Source: Sipunculus nudus (lineage: Eukaryota > Annelida > Sipuncula > Golfingiida > Sipunculidae). Taken from it: a stretch of DNA of 64,000 nucleotides. Positions 35,796 to 50,010 of the stretch are shown here, piece after piece. How positions within the stretch are numbered: the first letter of the stretch is position 1; every line of letters begins with the position of its first letter. The notes beneath the pieces were generated by a model. That model was given only the letters and a program-made list of their open reading frames with translations, did no database searches and was not told the origin of the DNA. A program made the position numbers and the translations under genes. The DNA lies in contig CM049306.1 in assembly GCA_026874595.1 (NCBI GenBank), positions 41,354,019 to 41,418,018 of the forward strand. The letters are read 5' to 3'.

Positions 35796-35865
35796 ATGGC
35801 AGCCTCAATAGAACGCAATGGATCCCCAAGTCGTAGTCTGACAGAGTTCTCAGAAGGACAACCAT
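35796..35865 (+). CDS. PANK: PANK alternative first coding exon 1a
   Basis: ATG at 35796 with A at -3 and G at +4. It encodes [18 protein letters not shown] then SEGQP, and ends at T|GTGAGT in phase 1. The T joins CC of the common exon to give Ser, then MPWFGMD. The peptide is Ser-rich and polar with no obvious targeting signal. Choice of this exon rests on the donor, phase and position; transcript data are not available. Confidence 0.7.
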
Positions 35866-38800
35866 GTGAGTAACTCTGCCAATGCGCTCTCTCTCTCTTG
35901 TTTGTCTGTCATTTTTACACATCCAGATATATATTCTAAGGTAGCTCATCTCACATTTATCAGTTAGTCCAAAACATGTCTTTTTAGCAAACCTGTGAGT
36001 TTATGCGATTTTGCATCGTTGTGCCATGTGCGTCGTGCATCGTCTGTAGGTTAACCATAGCTATCTCAAAAACAGCCGAAACTAGCATCACTAAATTTTT
36101 TGCAAATGAACAGTCATCTGAAAAACTCTATTGGATTTTGTTTATTTTTTTTCTAACTGCATTTTCTGAGTTTTTATAGGGAAAAAGCTTCGAAAATCTT
36201 CTCCGAAACGGTCCTGCCAAATTATCCAATATTTCACAGAAATGATCCCTGGAACAATCTCTCTCAAGTTTGTTTGAATGGTTCCAGTTTGGAGATTTTT
36301 GGCCGAGTTACAGGAGGTTGAACTTGGTCATCTTTCCAAAAAAGCACACTAAAATTAAAATCTCAGAAACGGCTGGAGCTATCATCACCAAATTGTATAC
36401 CAATGTTTGTCACATATGTCATATCTGAAATTGAGGTATTGGTGGCGCAACCTACATTGATCTGTTTTTTACAAGCAAAAATGTAATTTAAGATGCTTCT
36501 AGCTTATACTGTTTTTAAAAAAGCAGTGTAGCCAATTGAAAAATGCTTTCTGTGCTTGAAAACGGATTTGACAACATGCTGAGTTTCAGCAGCCAAGTCA
36601 AGAGGTCACTCAGTACAACCAGGTGGGGTCCAGACATCACTATGACATCTGACCTGGCTCTGTCTGGTGTCTAGTCAATGTGTCTAGATGTATAGACACA
36701 GCGTCTAGACGTCTAGACACAATGTCTAGATGCAGAATTCCCAGATTAATGGAACTATATCTTTCAACTGTTTTAAAAAACTTGCATTTTTAGTGAATTG
36801 GGTTTATCATCAGGTCACATGTTAACTGCTGCGCCCTCATTTTTGGTTGACCTCTGACCTTTCCTCGCTGCCCAGCGTCCATTTGTACGTCTGTTTCCAC
36901 ACATAAACCAACATGTCTTGGGAACTGTTTGACCTATCAGGCTAAAAATTTTGCACAAATTTGATAGTTTTATAACATACACTAAAAATGGTGGCGTCAC
37001 CTGCAACCATTTTTGCACAGCGTCCATCTGTTCATGTGCCTTGGGATAATATCACTCATATCTTGCAGTGGTTTGACTTACCCACCTGAAATTTTGCAGG
37101 TTTATACATCCTGGACAGCTTTCTCGATTTTATGACAGGTGGTGCCACCTACATTAACGTTAATACTACAGACGTCCAAGCTCATCTCAGGAACCATTTG
37201 ACTTACTGGGCCAAAATTTTGCATATATATAGATTTCGCTTAGCTTTTCATTAACTTTATTCTTTTTTCCTAAGGAAAACCTTTGCTTATGTTCTGTATA
37301 ATCTGTCATGGCATAAATTGGATGTCTTCATCTGTTTAGGTTGTGGTTGCAGTCAAACTGAGGCAGTTCTATCTGCAGTCTTTAAATTTTATAGTTTCAT
37401 GTGTAACATTGTTTGTCATTTTTTAGAATTAAATGAAAACAAGTGTAAAAATTACTAAAATTCCAACTCTTTTGGAAGAGTTAGTCCTCTGAACAAGATT
37501 TCAAGTTTTTATCATGATTTTGATTGAAATACTCTGTGTATACATACATTTCTGTTTAATACTTTATGCATTCTACGCTCTTTACACAGCGCTTTACCTA
37601 TAGGGCCATTACCTCTATCGTAAGGCGCTGTTTGTTATGACCTCATATCCTGAATTGCTACACCAGAGGGGAGCACTGTATTTTTGTCCAATCAGATGAG
37701 ACCTTGTGCTGGAAGACAAAGCCAAGCGAGGAATACACAGAGCGAATCATGTTCATTTCGTTTTGAGTGACAGCTCATCACCCCGCGTAACCGTCTGAAC
37801 AGGCCACAGGCTCAGAGAGAATTGCCCCTGACGTGGTTTGCTTAGGGCCTTGGGCACATAGGATGCTCGGCCAGTGAGCTGTAATTCAAACGAAACGTAA
37901 CAACAAAGAATGCGTACACACCTCGCTAGCTGGTTTCAGTTCTGCAGACAACAGATACATGGCTACGCTAACACAGTCATAATGTCATAATCGAATCGGT
38001 CGATGATGCGAGAATGCAGAGGGAACAATTTAAATTCGACCAGAAACTCATCAAGCAGCGCTTGAAGCGCAGCAATGGGCGGAGCCAGGATGCCTGTTGA
38101 GTGTTTGTTTATTGGCATCTGATTGGCTGCTTGTCACATCATACGCAGGTTTATTTCAGCGGACAACGAATCGCCATCTGGTGTCTAAATATATCATAAA
38201 AGATCAAAGCTTGCAGCATGAAAATCAGTTGCTTCTTTAGAAGCACAAGATTTCCGCTGCCTCGGGAGCGTATACGCATTCTGTCACCTTAACTTCTGAC
38301 AACCCTTAAAGGCCATGTGTACCAGCCAGCATTATTAGTAATGGAGGACATACTTGTATTCTTTTGTCTAAAGTACAGCTATCAGATCATGTGTATATTG
38401 AGGGTCATTATCACATACTCATTATCAGTACATCATATGATGTGACCACTGTCAACCCCCTTGATATCAGGACCTCACTGTCATCATAGAAGGCAATGAC
38501 CTGAACAAATGCACACCCAGCAAAATCATTGATGAGTTCTCAGATACATCTGCCTATGTGCAGTCATATATACAAACATTTAAAATTTGATTTTACAATC
38601 ATTTAGTCAAGAAAATTTATGTGCCCCTGGGTTGAATCACAGTTTGATACAGAACACAAATTTTGGCCTACAACTTGTAGCTATGTCACTGTTTCCCTAT
38701 TGCAGAAGTTAATGATATCTTATTCCAACCTTGAAATAATGCATCAAACAATCGATGCATTGAATTGAAACCCCTCCATTAACATGTATTAATAAATTCT

Positions 38801-41800
38801 TAACCCCTGAAATAATTTGTTTCAATTGTTATTGTTTTGCATGTACCAACTTGAAGCCCTCTGAGTGCTATCATATATTATGCAAAATATAATGCTGCAG
38901 TGTTGAGGCTCTTTATCATTTGTCTGCCCAAGATCTAGTTCCACTGCTCACCGGTAGATCACTCCACTCACAGAGACACAAAAATGTTGATGAACAGACG
39001 GAGAGCTACATCATCCCTTTATTTTCTAAAACATCCAAATTGAAAAAAGATTATTAGGCTGTTTAAAAAGGGTATTTGAAAATATGTTATGTTAAAAGAG
39101 TATTCACCTGACTGTTTCCTATTGGTATTTTTTGTGTGGACATAAGTAAAAATGGTTCTGCATGGGTTTTGAAAATTGATCCAGGAAAAGTCATGGAATA
39201 TTGACGTCAGTAAAACAGTCAACTCGGGGACTTGCCTTGTTCATAGCTGTAGCTTTTGACCATATCACATGTCCAGAAGAGGAACCTGATCCGACCTGCG
39301 TAGTTTGATTCACAGAATATTGGGTTCCTGAAATGCTGGGAATATATCACATATTCAGAAAAGGAACAGGATCCAACATACATAGTTTGAATTAACAGAA
39401 TATTGTTTTCCTAAAATGCTGGGAACCCTGGAATTCATTTTGTTTTTACATATCTTAGACTGGGTAATATATATTATAGGTCAAAATACCAGAATAAAAT
39501 AAATATGATTTAGTTTTATTGAAATATCTATTAGTTGTGTTGAAATATCTGAAATTTCTATTAGTTGTTGAACTAATGTTTGTTTATATGAGCAATTACA
39601 GAAGTACAAAAGATACCTTGAATTATATAATATCATATGCATTTTTACATTTAATATAATTGGAATAAATAAAGGTACGTGAACCTTTTATAAAGATACC
39701 TGTAAATTATAAAAAAAATCATATATTAAGTGAAAGGATAATGCATGGCACCTGCACACTAGATATTCTTTTATACCAGGCATGTGAATAGATAAGGTCA
39801 AGTGTGCATGTGTATATTGTATGAGGATTAATCACAGATAACTGTGCAGGTCCCTCCAGGTAGACAGGTACGCTGATGGGAGTGAATAAGTGGGTTATCA
39901 TGCCACCAGACCATGGACCCTGTACCAGGGGTTGTTCAGAACACTTGGCAGGGCTTGAAAATATACAGGAAAATCACTGGTCCAGTAGACATGTTCACAT
40001 GACTAACTACTAAAATAAATCCATCTATTTTTTCTGTCCACTTATTAGTGACCCCTGATTTTAATTGCTTCAAGCAATATATGTGCCTTTTCAAGCAGTG
40101 TATCAGCAGATGGAAATTTTAAGGGAGGATTTGTTTTGTTATAAATGAAATAATACCAGTATATAGGATATGAACCATGACTTTGTGCATTATGTAAACA
40201 TGTATGGCAATTAGATTTTATAATAATAGTACTTAATATAAATATTTTGTTCAAAATGTTTGCTAGTCAGAATATCAGTAGATTATTTTACAGAGTTTAT
40301 CATTTAAAAAAATAATCTACAAGCCTATATTGTTCATATTTAAAATATGATAAAATTATTCTTGCCTGTGTGGATTTTTTAAAAATCAATAAACCTCTTA
40401 ATTTAGAAGTGGCTTTGACATGGGATATCCTTCTAAGTTTTCAAATGGTTCACATGGAGAGATAAGATATTTCAAGCCCTGCTCTGGTTTGGTAGTATTT
40501 TGACCTGATACATCATCACAGTGTCACCTTAAACCAGTCTCACATGCCAGGATTATATAGTATTGACTAGCTAGTGTTTATCAGTACTTCCCTTACTCCT
40601 TCAGTTTCTTCAATGCCTGATCTTCCTCAATATACATGAGATAGCGTGTTACCTGGCTGTGCTCTAAACATCACCGCTAAGCCGGAGCATCGTTGTGGAG
40701 TGGCTTGGGTCTGTGTAATCGTTGCCTAGGACTCAGCCTCACAATGCAGAGGCAATACTCATTTCCTAACTTTGGAAACTTCTGTGGTGAGTGTATGATT
40801 ATTTAATTAATATTTCCAAAATCTGCCGCTCATTGCAACTTGGCCTTTTAAACCAATAGAGAGGTCTCATGCAATTAGGAAAACAATTAACTTAACCAAT
40901 TAATGTTTTTTTATTCCATTTTCTGCCATCACTATTTTATCAAAAGTGAAATATAAGAGCACTTTCAACTCAGGTGAACATCAAATACACATGGTGTATT
41001 CACATAACTAAGGCCATACTTGAAAATACAAAACCAGTTTCGGTTACAGGAAAACCACTTCTGTGTAGTTTTACTTTCTTATTATAAGTGGGTGTTTTTC
41101 AGTTTCAATGAACACATTAAATCATAAATTACTTCTATAAAATGAAATTTAATCATGATGAAAATATTCCATGTGTGGGTCTCTTGAGACCTGACAAAAG
41201 TATTATCTCTTTTTGACATGTAAATAATATTGCAGTCATGATGATGTTAGACCGTTAAAATGTTAAAATAATAAAAATGCACAATATCTGTTTGTGTCAA
41301 ATTCATAAGCTGAATCCACAGAGCATGTGGCACTTATGCGTGTGGTAAAAAATAACTATGAAGTTAACAATTTGCCATGACATGATTGAACCAGCCAGAT
41401 CATTTTGTTCAGCTATTTGCTACCAGCAGTCTGTAGAGATTGGACATGTGTCATGTTAACAACCCCCCTCCTCTCCTCTCCCCACCACAAGTCTGAAGTC
41501 AGAGATTATCTGATTTTGCTTATTCTTTTAAAAAAATAGATTGGAGTCTTCAACATGAATATAACCTTAACTGTAACACGTGTACTTTGAAAAGGCAATG
41601 TTGCTTTTGGACCATACATTTTGAGAGCAAAGTAAATATGTATTGTTTTCCTCTCAGTGCTGTTGTGAAACACCTGGCAGTTGATAAAATAATTATGTAA
41701 AAAAATTCTGTAAAGATGAATTATACATACATGTGTACTGAGTTTACATTATGTGTGCAGTGTCAGTTGAGCAGTCAAGCTTGGTTCATGCACCGGTACC

Positions 41801-44800
41801 GTCTAACTGTATCCATTAAAATGTTGCATGCCTGGATTCAGTAGCCTTTTGTTACCTGCAACCAAATAGATTTGCCACAGGTTATATATTCAACCTTGTC
41901 AAGTTTTTGTCAGTCTGTTTGTTCACCTGTGTGTAAGGTATCTCAAAAAGGATTCCATTGAAACTATATGAAGAGGTACGTTCAAAGAAAAAAAAAATAA
42001 TGATGTATTGTTTGGAGCACAGGTCCCCAGGCAGTTTGTTAATCAGTGAAAACCTGGAAAATTAGCCATCCTTTTTCTATTCAGGGAAAAGTCATTTAAT
42101 TTTAGCAAATTCATGCCTGAAATAAGAAAAAAATGAGGAAATTAGCTATTCAAAAAGAGGTAGTGGTCAGTTTGTAATATACTTGTCTCATATCCATACA
42201 GCATATCAACTTTAGTATGAGACCCATAGAGGACCCGGCAGAGCTACGGCAGTGCCACAGATAGGTCTGGGGTGATCCAGGGTGTATGCCATAGCGCTGC
42301 CAGGATGGTCCGGGACAGTCCGGGAGGGCTAGCCGGCAGTTTTTGGATGTCAAAAACTGCTGGGGCAATTCATGGTGATCCAGGGCGGAAGGAAATCCGG
42401 GGTGATCCGGGGCTCATTCGTAGCTCTGACGGGGCTTTGCCGTAGGTGTCCGTGCCACTGCGGTGGAAGTCCGGGGCACTGCCGTGACAGTCCTTGGAGG
42501 TCCGGGACAATGAAAACTACCCCGGCAGAGCGACGGACCAATATGGCAGAGCCCAGGACTTCCACGGCAGTGCCCCGTCGGAGCTGTGAATCAACCCGGA
42601 CTAGCGCGGCAAACAAAATCAGGAATCCGTAGCACATCCTTGGCGGACCATGGTGAGACGTAGCTCTGCCGAGATAATCCGGGGCTCTACCGGGATAGTT
42701 TCTTTAAAAAAACACCCCAAATCACCACGGACCACCCCGGACTGTATCCGGGGTGATCCGTGGTAATCCTTGCATATCCGTAGTACTGCCTGCTTCAGTG
42801 GGACTGTAGCTTAAAGGTCAAGCAAAAGGTACACAGTATTCCAAATCTCATAATATTTTCATATAACACACTTGCCTATAAAAAAATTTATAAATATAGA
42901 GTTTGCATAACCTAAATCTATTTGTTAAAACAAAAATTCTATTTATTTTAAAAAAACATGTGGTGTGATTTTTTAAAAAGCTGTCAGCACATGTATGGCC
43001 ACTGTCAACTCAGCAATTACATCAGCCAAAGGGGGAAAACCCCTGTGACTAAAATTTCTAGATCTAAACTAATTTAGTAAAACTTTATATTTCTGACACC
43101 AAATATTCAGGGTTGAATGAAAACAACATGAATTGCTAGATTTAAGTCATTTAAGCCTGTGATGTCGTACTATGAGCCAGTCAATCAGTTCAAAGCCCAG
43201 TATTTCTTCTGGATGCAATGCTACCATAGCATAAAAAACCTGCGTTCAAAAACATTCCCAAATCCTGGATGGTTGGCTATTGTGCATACTGGTAGCTGTT
43301 TTGTGTGAAATCTCTGTAGCTAGTAATGTCTTAGTTTCATCATGTTCACTGTAACTACTGTTTACTGCAAAACACTGAAGATGTGTAAAAGCAGCTACGG
43401 GTTGAAATAATTATCACAGAAATCTGAAAAACCGTCAGGGGGAAACTTTGGGAAAAAATCAGGGAAATCCATTTCATGAAACACTGTGAACATTGTGGTA
43501 GAGATCCAGCTGAGGGTTCATTTCCAGGTGTCATTTCTTTCTCTCTGGATGGCCTCTCCAGATTCTGAATTATTGCTTCAATTGGTACATGCACACTCAT
43601 TGAAAGAGTAAATGAAATATAACCTTTTTTCGGTAATGTATCTTATTACTTCAGGTACGCTTGAACATATCAAGATACCATTACAACAAAAGTTATGCGA
43701 GATACCTTATCTCATCAGTACCTTTTTTCTAACTCTTATATATATAATATAAAAAAAGCAAACCATTTACAATAACTGTAATCTATTTGTTTAAAAATAT
43801 ATACTTACAGTTTGCAAGGGTAGCCTCTATATTTAATGAACTGAGGGTTTTTTGAGAAAACTGCCATAACGAATGATTGCACACAGCATGCTTGTTTTAG
43901 GTTAACTTATGCTAATATCTACAGGAAATAATGTTAAAGACTATACGTGTATTCTTATATGACGCACTTGTGTGACATCATTGCATCAAAGCGTTATATT
44001 TAACACAATGCATGTGAAGATCATAGGCTACATAACGTATGTTAACCAACAGAGAAGCACAAAGAGTATAATGCCACCAAGCCGAACAGAAAATTGGTTC
44101 AGCCACCAGCATACCCAGGGGGGGCAAACAAGAGAAGAATATGAGGAGACCAGAGAGCAACAGCACCCACAGGTACAATCCAGCAGGGGCGGATCTAGGA
44201 TTTTCCAAAGTGGAGGATCACGTCAAAGAAGACTAAAAGACCCCTTTGACACACCCCCCCCCCCTCCCCAGATCAGCCACTGCAGAGCCAATATTGTCAT
44301 TGGCCAACACACAGAGGCACTCTATCATACTTTTGAATGTGAACTAGCATTGTTCTTTCTTGGTTAATAATGTCCTTAGAAAGCACCTGTTCAAGATATC
44401 TAAATCCATAAACCTGGGTCACCATACAAGGTTCTTATGCTTGATCTCACTTCTAATTTGTGTACCATTTGAAAAGGGCAGCCTGGGTTCACACTTAAGT
44501 AGCATGACATTTCCCATAAATTACAGATAAAACATCAACAAAGCAAGAGGTCAACCACAGGGAAACCTCCAAAATAAAAAATCTCCACAATACTGGCACT
44601 CTCTCACAGTATTTATTGTGCAATAAAATAATGCTAGTATTTGGTATTATGCGTTTATATACTAAATCTGTAATTTGTGAGGGGACTTTGAATTGATTCA
44701 GTTATCAATTCTTCACCTCTGATTGGATTCTCAATTTAATTAAGACTTGGAGTAGTAGTAAATGTCAGGCTTTCTTTTTTTTTAACAATTTATGTTTCAC

Positions 44801-47800
44801 AGCAATACATGTTAGTTAAATTTAGCAAGTAAAGGAATAATATATAATGCCACCATTTTCATTTCTATATATGCAGTCTACAGGCAAACATTGAAAATAG
44901 ATATTGGATACATACTCCATAAAATAGCCTCAACATTGCAGCTTGCTACATTAAATTTGACAGCTTACAGGCTGCTTCAGACCTGCAAAAATTATCATAA
45001 TCATAGCATATCCATTCAGGGAAGAGAATCTGTTACAGTTTAATCCTGGGGTTGCAGTTAAACATATTGATTATTTGATGCATTGTTACACCCCAAGTTT
45101 TTTATACCCAACTCCACTGGAATGTTCTGAATTGTTGTCTGTGTGAGTTACATGAACTATGTATAATGTTTTTTATTATTCCACAGCCATGCCCTGGTTT
45201 GGGATGGACATCGGGGGCACCTTGACCAAGCTAATATACTTCGAACCAAAAGATATCACAAAGGAAGAGCAGGCACAGGAAGTGGAAACCCTGCGGACAA
45301 TCCGTCACTACCTCACCGGAAATACTGCATACGGAAAGACCGGAATAAGGGACTCTCATTTAGAGATGAAGAACCTGCGGCTGGGTGGAAGGACAGGCTC
45401 ATTACATTTTATTCGTTTTCCTACTAGTGAAATGATGTCATTTATTGAATTAGCCAAGGCAAAGAACTTTCCAAGTCTGGCCAAAAGCATATGTGCAACA
45501 GGTGGTGGAGCTTATAAATTTGAAGAGGATTTTAAAACAGTAAGTTTTCTTAAACCAGTTTTACTGTTGTAAGGCTCAGTCAGTTCTGTGGTGCACTAAT
45601 ACATTGGTTTTACAAAGTCAAATATATATCCCAGGTTTCCTGCAGTGCCTTAAAAAGTCTTAAAAAGTCTTATTTTTGATTTTGCTTTTTGAAGGTCTAA
45701 AAAATGCCAGGAATCCTGACATAGGTCTTAAAAAAAATCTTAAATTTGATTTTACCCATCCTGATACAGTCAAGCCCGCTTATTGTCATGTCGGTGGTGC
45801 ATGCATAAATTATGATAATAACCGGGATGTGACATTATGCGGGCTTCAACATTGATGTCCATTTGAGTCATAGAAGAAGCGTTATGTCTCAAATGATATT
45901 AAATAAATCGTCGACAAAAAGGAAACAGAAACGTTTATGAATATTTTTATTGCACAACGACATAACAAATCACGTTTTTGCGCACCTTATTTCCCGTACG
46001 TTTTGTGCCGCATGCCGCAACAACTGACAAAAATCCGACTTGCCAACAGAAAGAGACGTAGCGTCTGGGTCATGAGATCAAATGTCTGGAAATATGCGGC
46101 ACAGTTATAACTTTATGCGTAGGCGAACTATTTTACTAAATAATTATCTCCCCGGCTATTGCGCCTTATTTTTCGGATATCTTATTAATGACTCAAACTT
46201 CTATGATCGTCTTTGTGATAGGACTGTTGGGGGAGCGGGCATCGTCATGCAATTGTCAACTTTCTGAAGTTTTGGTGCGATTGAGGTTTTGGACCGGGTA
46301 TGTCCTCAAGTGCTCACAAAACCTCCAGCTTTTCGTGGACCCTTAAAGGGGATTTCCAGTCATATGCAACGTTTAGAGCTCGTGCTTCATATATCTTGGC
46401 GAAACGTCACCGATATGTATACCACGGCCTTTCAAAGGCCATGAGTTCATTATGTATGACTTGTGATCGCAATCATTGCCCTCTAACTTACAAAGAAACG
46501 CATTGAACTGGGTTACCGTGGTATCTTAAGACGTTAATTAGCTAAGAGACGGGGAGTGACCTGCATGCATCACTGCACTTGCCTGCCGCACACAGGTGGG
46601 AGATGTGATCATTCGATACGCCTGACCGATTACCTCGTTGATCAACGTGTTGGCGTTTGATGTGATATTAACTGCGATCTGGTATCACTGCAAAGGGCTC
46701 CAAGCATGACAATAAACAGGATTATGACAATATTCCTTGACATTAAACGGTCAGATTTACCATTGTTTATATAGGAAATGGTTTGGGATTTCAGATTTAT
46801 GTGACAATAAACGGGATTTTCTATTAACCGATATGACACAAAGTGGGCTCGACTGTATAATGAATATGCACAAACAGTTTGGTGATCAAATGTAAGTTTG
46901 AGACAGAAGTTGCCGTGGTTACTTGTCAAAGAAAGATCTCCGTAGATTCTCACTCTCAAGACTCCTCTGCGTATAAATGAAGGCTCTACAAACCTCAGAA
47001 GAATTAGCCTCTCAACCAGACGCTAGGTATAGTTTTAAAGCACAGTAGGGCCATTTAAGGATTCTGTGTTTAAAATGGTCTTAAATTTTCTGTCAGCTGG
47101 TCTTTGAATCTTAAAAGGTCCTAAATTTGCTTGCCAAGAGGTGCTGGAACCCTGATATCAGTTAACAGATGTCCATGTATCAGTTCTTTGAATATATATG
47201 GCCATCCAATAGAAAGTGCAATATTTAATAGTGATCTTTAGCACTCAGTTGTAGTCACCTGCCATGTGCATGTAAGCCTAAACATCATTGGCTAGAAAAC
47301 ATTTAATTGGCTTCTGATTGGCTTAGCACTGCATGTTAGCAAACCAATTAAAGGGGCTATGGTTTAAACCTGAAAGACCCACTGTCTTATTAGCCCACCT
47401 GTCCATTAAGACCACCCTTGAGTGAACCAAAGTATTCACATGGGGTATGACTGACCTGTCTAATAAGATCACCTGTGAATTAACACCACTTTTTAACAGT
47501 CCCACGGGTGGTCTAACTGGCCTTATTTTGCAGGTTTTGCTGCATTTTGTTATCCATTAATACTGATGTTTGGATACAGCGGCATGGAGAATTTGAACAT
47601 AAAAGAAATGATTTCTGTGTATTGTATCATGCACCATATTGTGTGTGAAGTATTACAATCCGTATCGAATTGAGATAATATCCTTTCAGCTCTACTCAGT
47701 GGACTGAAAGTCATCTGCACTGTACATAGAGAAAGTGTTTTGTCTGCCATTTGTGTTTCTGTCTCCCCAGACATTTTATACTGACAGAGGTATCAGTGCA

Positions 47801-48027
47801 CAATGTGTATGCTAAGTCTCTCAGCTAGGGCTCTGTTTAATAGTATCAGACATGGCTGACAGGTGACCCTTGATTGATAATGGAGCAATGTAACCTCAGC
47901 TCACACCATTGAAGTGCATCATTTACTAAGGTTAAACGATAAGTTATATCATGATACAGTACATATATCACAATATTTCAATCACAATACAATACATAAA
48001 AGGATATATATATATAAATATATATAA

Positions 48028-48101
<74 letters not shown>

Positions 48102-49975
48102 TGGAGCATATTCTTATAGGCTTAGCATCATCTGAGAGGAAATATATCATTGCAGAACAGTTGATAGTGTTTATGCATCATAAGTGAAACTTTGGTGAAT
48201 GGTCTACAGGACAAGGTGTTATCGTGCAATCTGGGAGGTACAATGTTATCTCCAGGTTATCATGCCAAGGATTGTTCATGCTGTGTTGTTATCGCAGTTA
48301 CACAGTAATCCTGTTCACTGAGTTCTGTGGCTCACTTGTACACTAATATGATCAATGGTTGAAGTTCAGTCAGCTTCGAAAACATATAACAGTAAAATAT
48401 ATCTCATAACACAACCCCTTTAATACAGGTTTTCTGCTTTGCATGATATAGAGTTTTTAGTGAACACCGCCATTATATGTCATCAACCACTTTGAATTTG
48501 ATTGCTGGCCTGTGTCTTCTAATTGGTTTAATCATAGGTATATTGGCTCAGAAGGCTGACCTCAGTAAAAATGGTTCATAATATTATGATTAATTAAATG
48601 ACCGAACACGTTATAAACCTTACACATGCTTTTTTGTTGACCAGGGTTTTAGATGGAAACTATTTTGAAAATAAAACCTTTGTGAACAAAAAATACCCGT
48701 CAATAGATTTGAACAGCCAATTTGTAAAATATGCTGAAGCCTCATTTGTTCATTGATTCCATTCGTTTGAGACGCATCTGGATACGACGCCTGCAGTTCA
48801 GGCGCACCAGCTTGGTCTCACATGATTCATAGCTTAAGCAAGGGTACCTTCAGAGATGTTGGCTTGTACAACGTGGTTCACTGGTTATGACTGTGTAAAC
48901 ACACCACTAGGTGTCTAATGATGTGCGTCTATAAGAAGTTTTAAAATACTAACAAGCAAAGATCGGTACCCTGCCAGTTTCACCTTTTATCTTGACCATT
49001 TCAAATAACTACACATTTTAAAGACCAGATAAATTAAATTTTTACAAACATTTATATTATTCATGTGAACCTCCATTATTTGTGTGTCGCCCGGATACAT
49101 CTCAGTTGGCAACTCTGTGAGGAACTTGGGGGCACATCTCATGAGCTACATCTGAGGGAGTACTAGTAGTGAAACCAGCCATACATCAAAACATGATGTG
49201 TCTTACTGGGTAGACACCTGTACATCATTCATGCATGTGGCATTTGAAATTGACAGGCTAACAATTGATATGACAGTGTTAACATATTTTATGTGACAAT
49301 AAATCAAAGATAAATATTATAACTAATATCAGATCTTTTATATTATCTGAACAAAAAACAAAAACACCTGTTCTTGCATAGGTCCCAGAATCAGACCAAT
49401 GAGAGCTTGTGCCCTGGTGTTATCAAACAAACGAGAGCAAGTGACCACCTTTTCAAATTTGGGCTGGATGCACAATGCAATATCAGTGGTCTGATTACAA
49501 TTCCTTGCTCTGTGCGCACCCTGGTGTTCCTGCCCAGAGAACCTTGCCTTAGAAAGCAGTGGTTACATGAAACAATGTCTGGGAATACTGCTGTGTATAA
49601 CCTCTGTGTGAGGAGCGTACTGATAGTTACACTTTTATTTTTATTCCAGCGAGTAAATCTCAACCTGCACAAATTTGATGAACTGGACTGTCTCATACAA
49701 GGTATACACTACATAGACCGCCACAACACAACAGAATGCTACTACTACATAAACCCCATGGACTCGCAGAACTTTCAAAAGGTGCAGTATGACTTCCATG
49801 ACCCTTACCCCTACCTGGTGGTTAACATTGGTTCCGGAGTGAGCATTCTGGCTGTGCATTCCCCAAGCGACTACAAGCGTGTTTCAGGAACAAGGTTAGT
49901 GCATGTTTCACCCATAATGCTCTGTTGGAGTGCACTCCTTACATTAATATTGTGGTCATGCTTCATGCTAGTCAT

Positions 49976-50010
<35 letters not shown>

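Noticed and set aside
42350-42637. Paired ORFs of 86-95 codons on opposite strands
   Set aside because: They lie in a GC-rich, self-complementary patch where stops are rare. No domain or splice context was found.
47951-48187. Tyr-Ile repeat ORFs on both strands
   Set aside because: They are direct translations of an (AT)n microsatellite. The same applies to 9144-9341.
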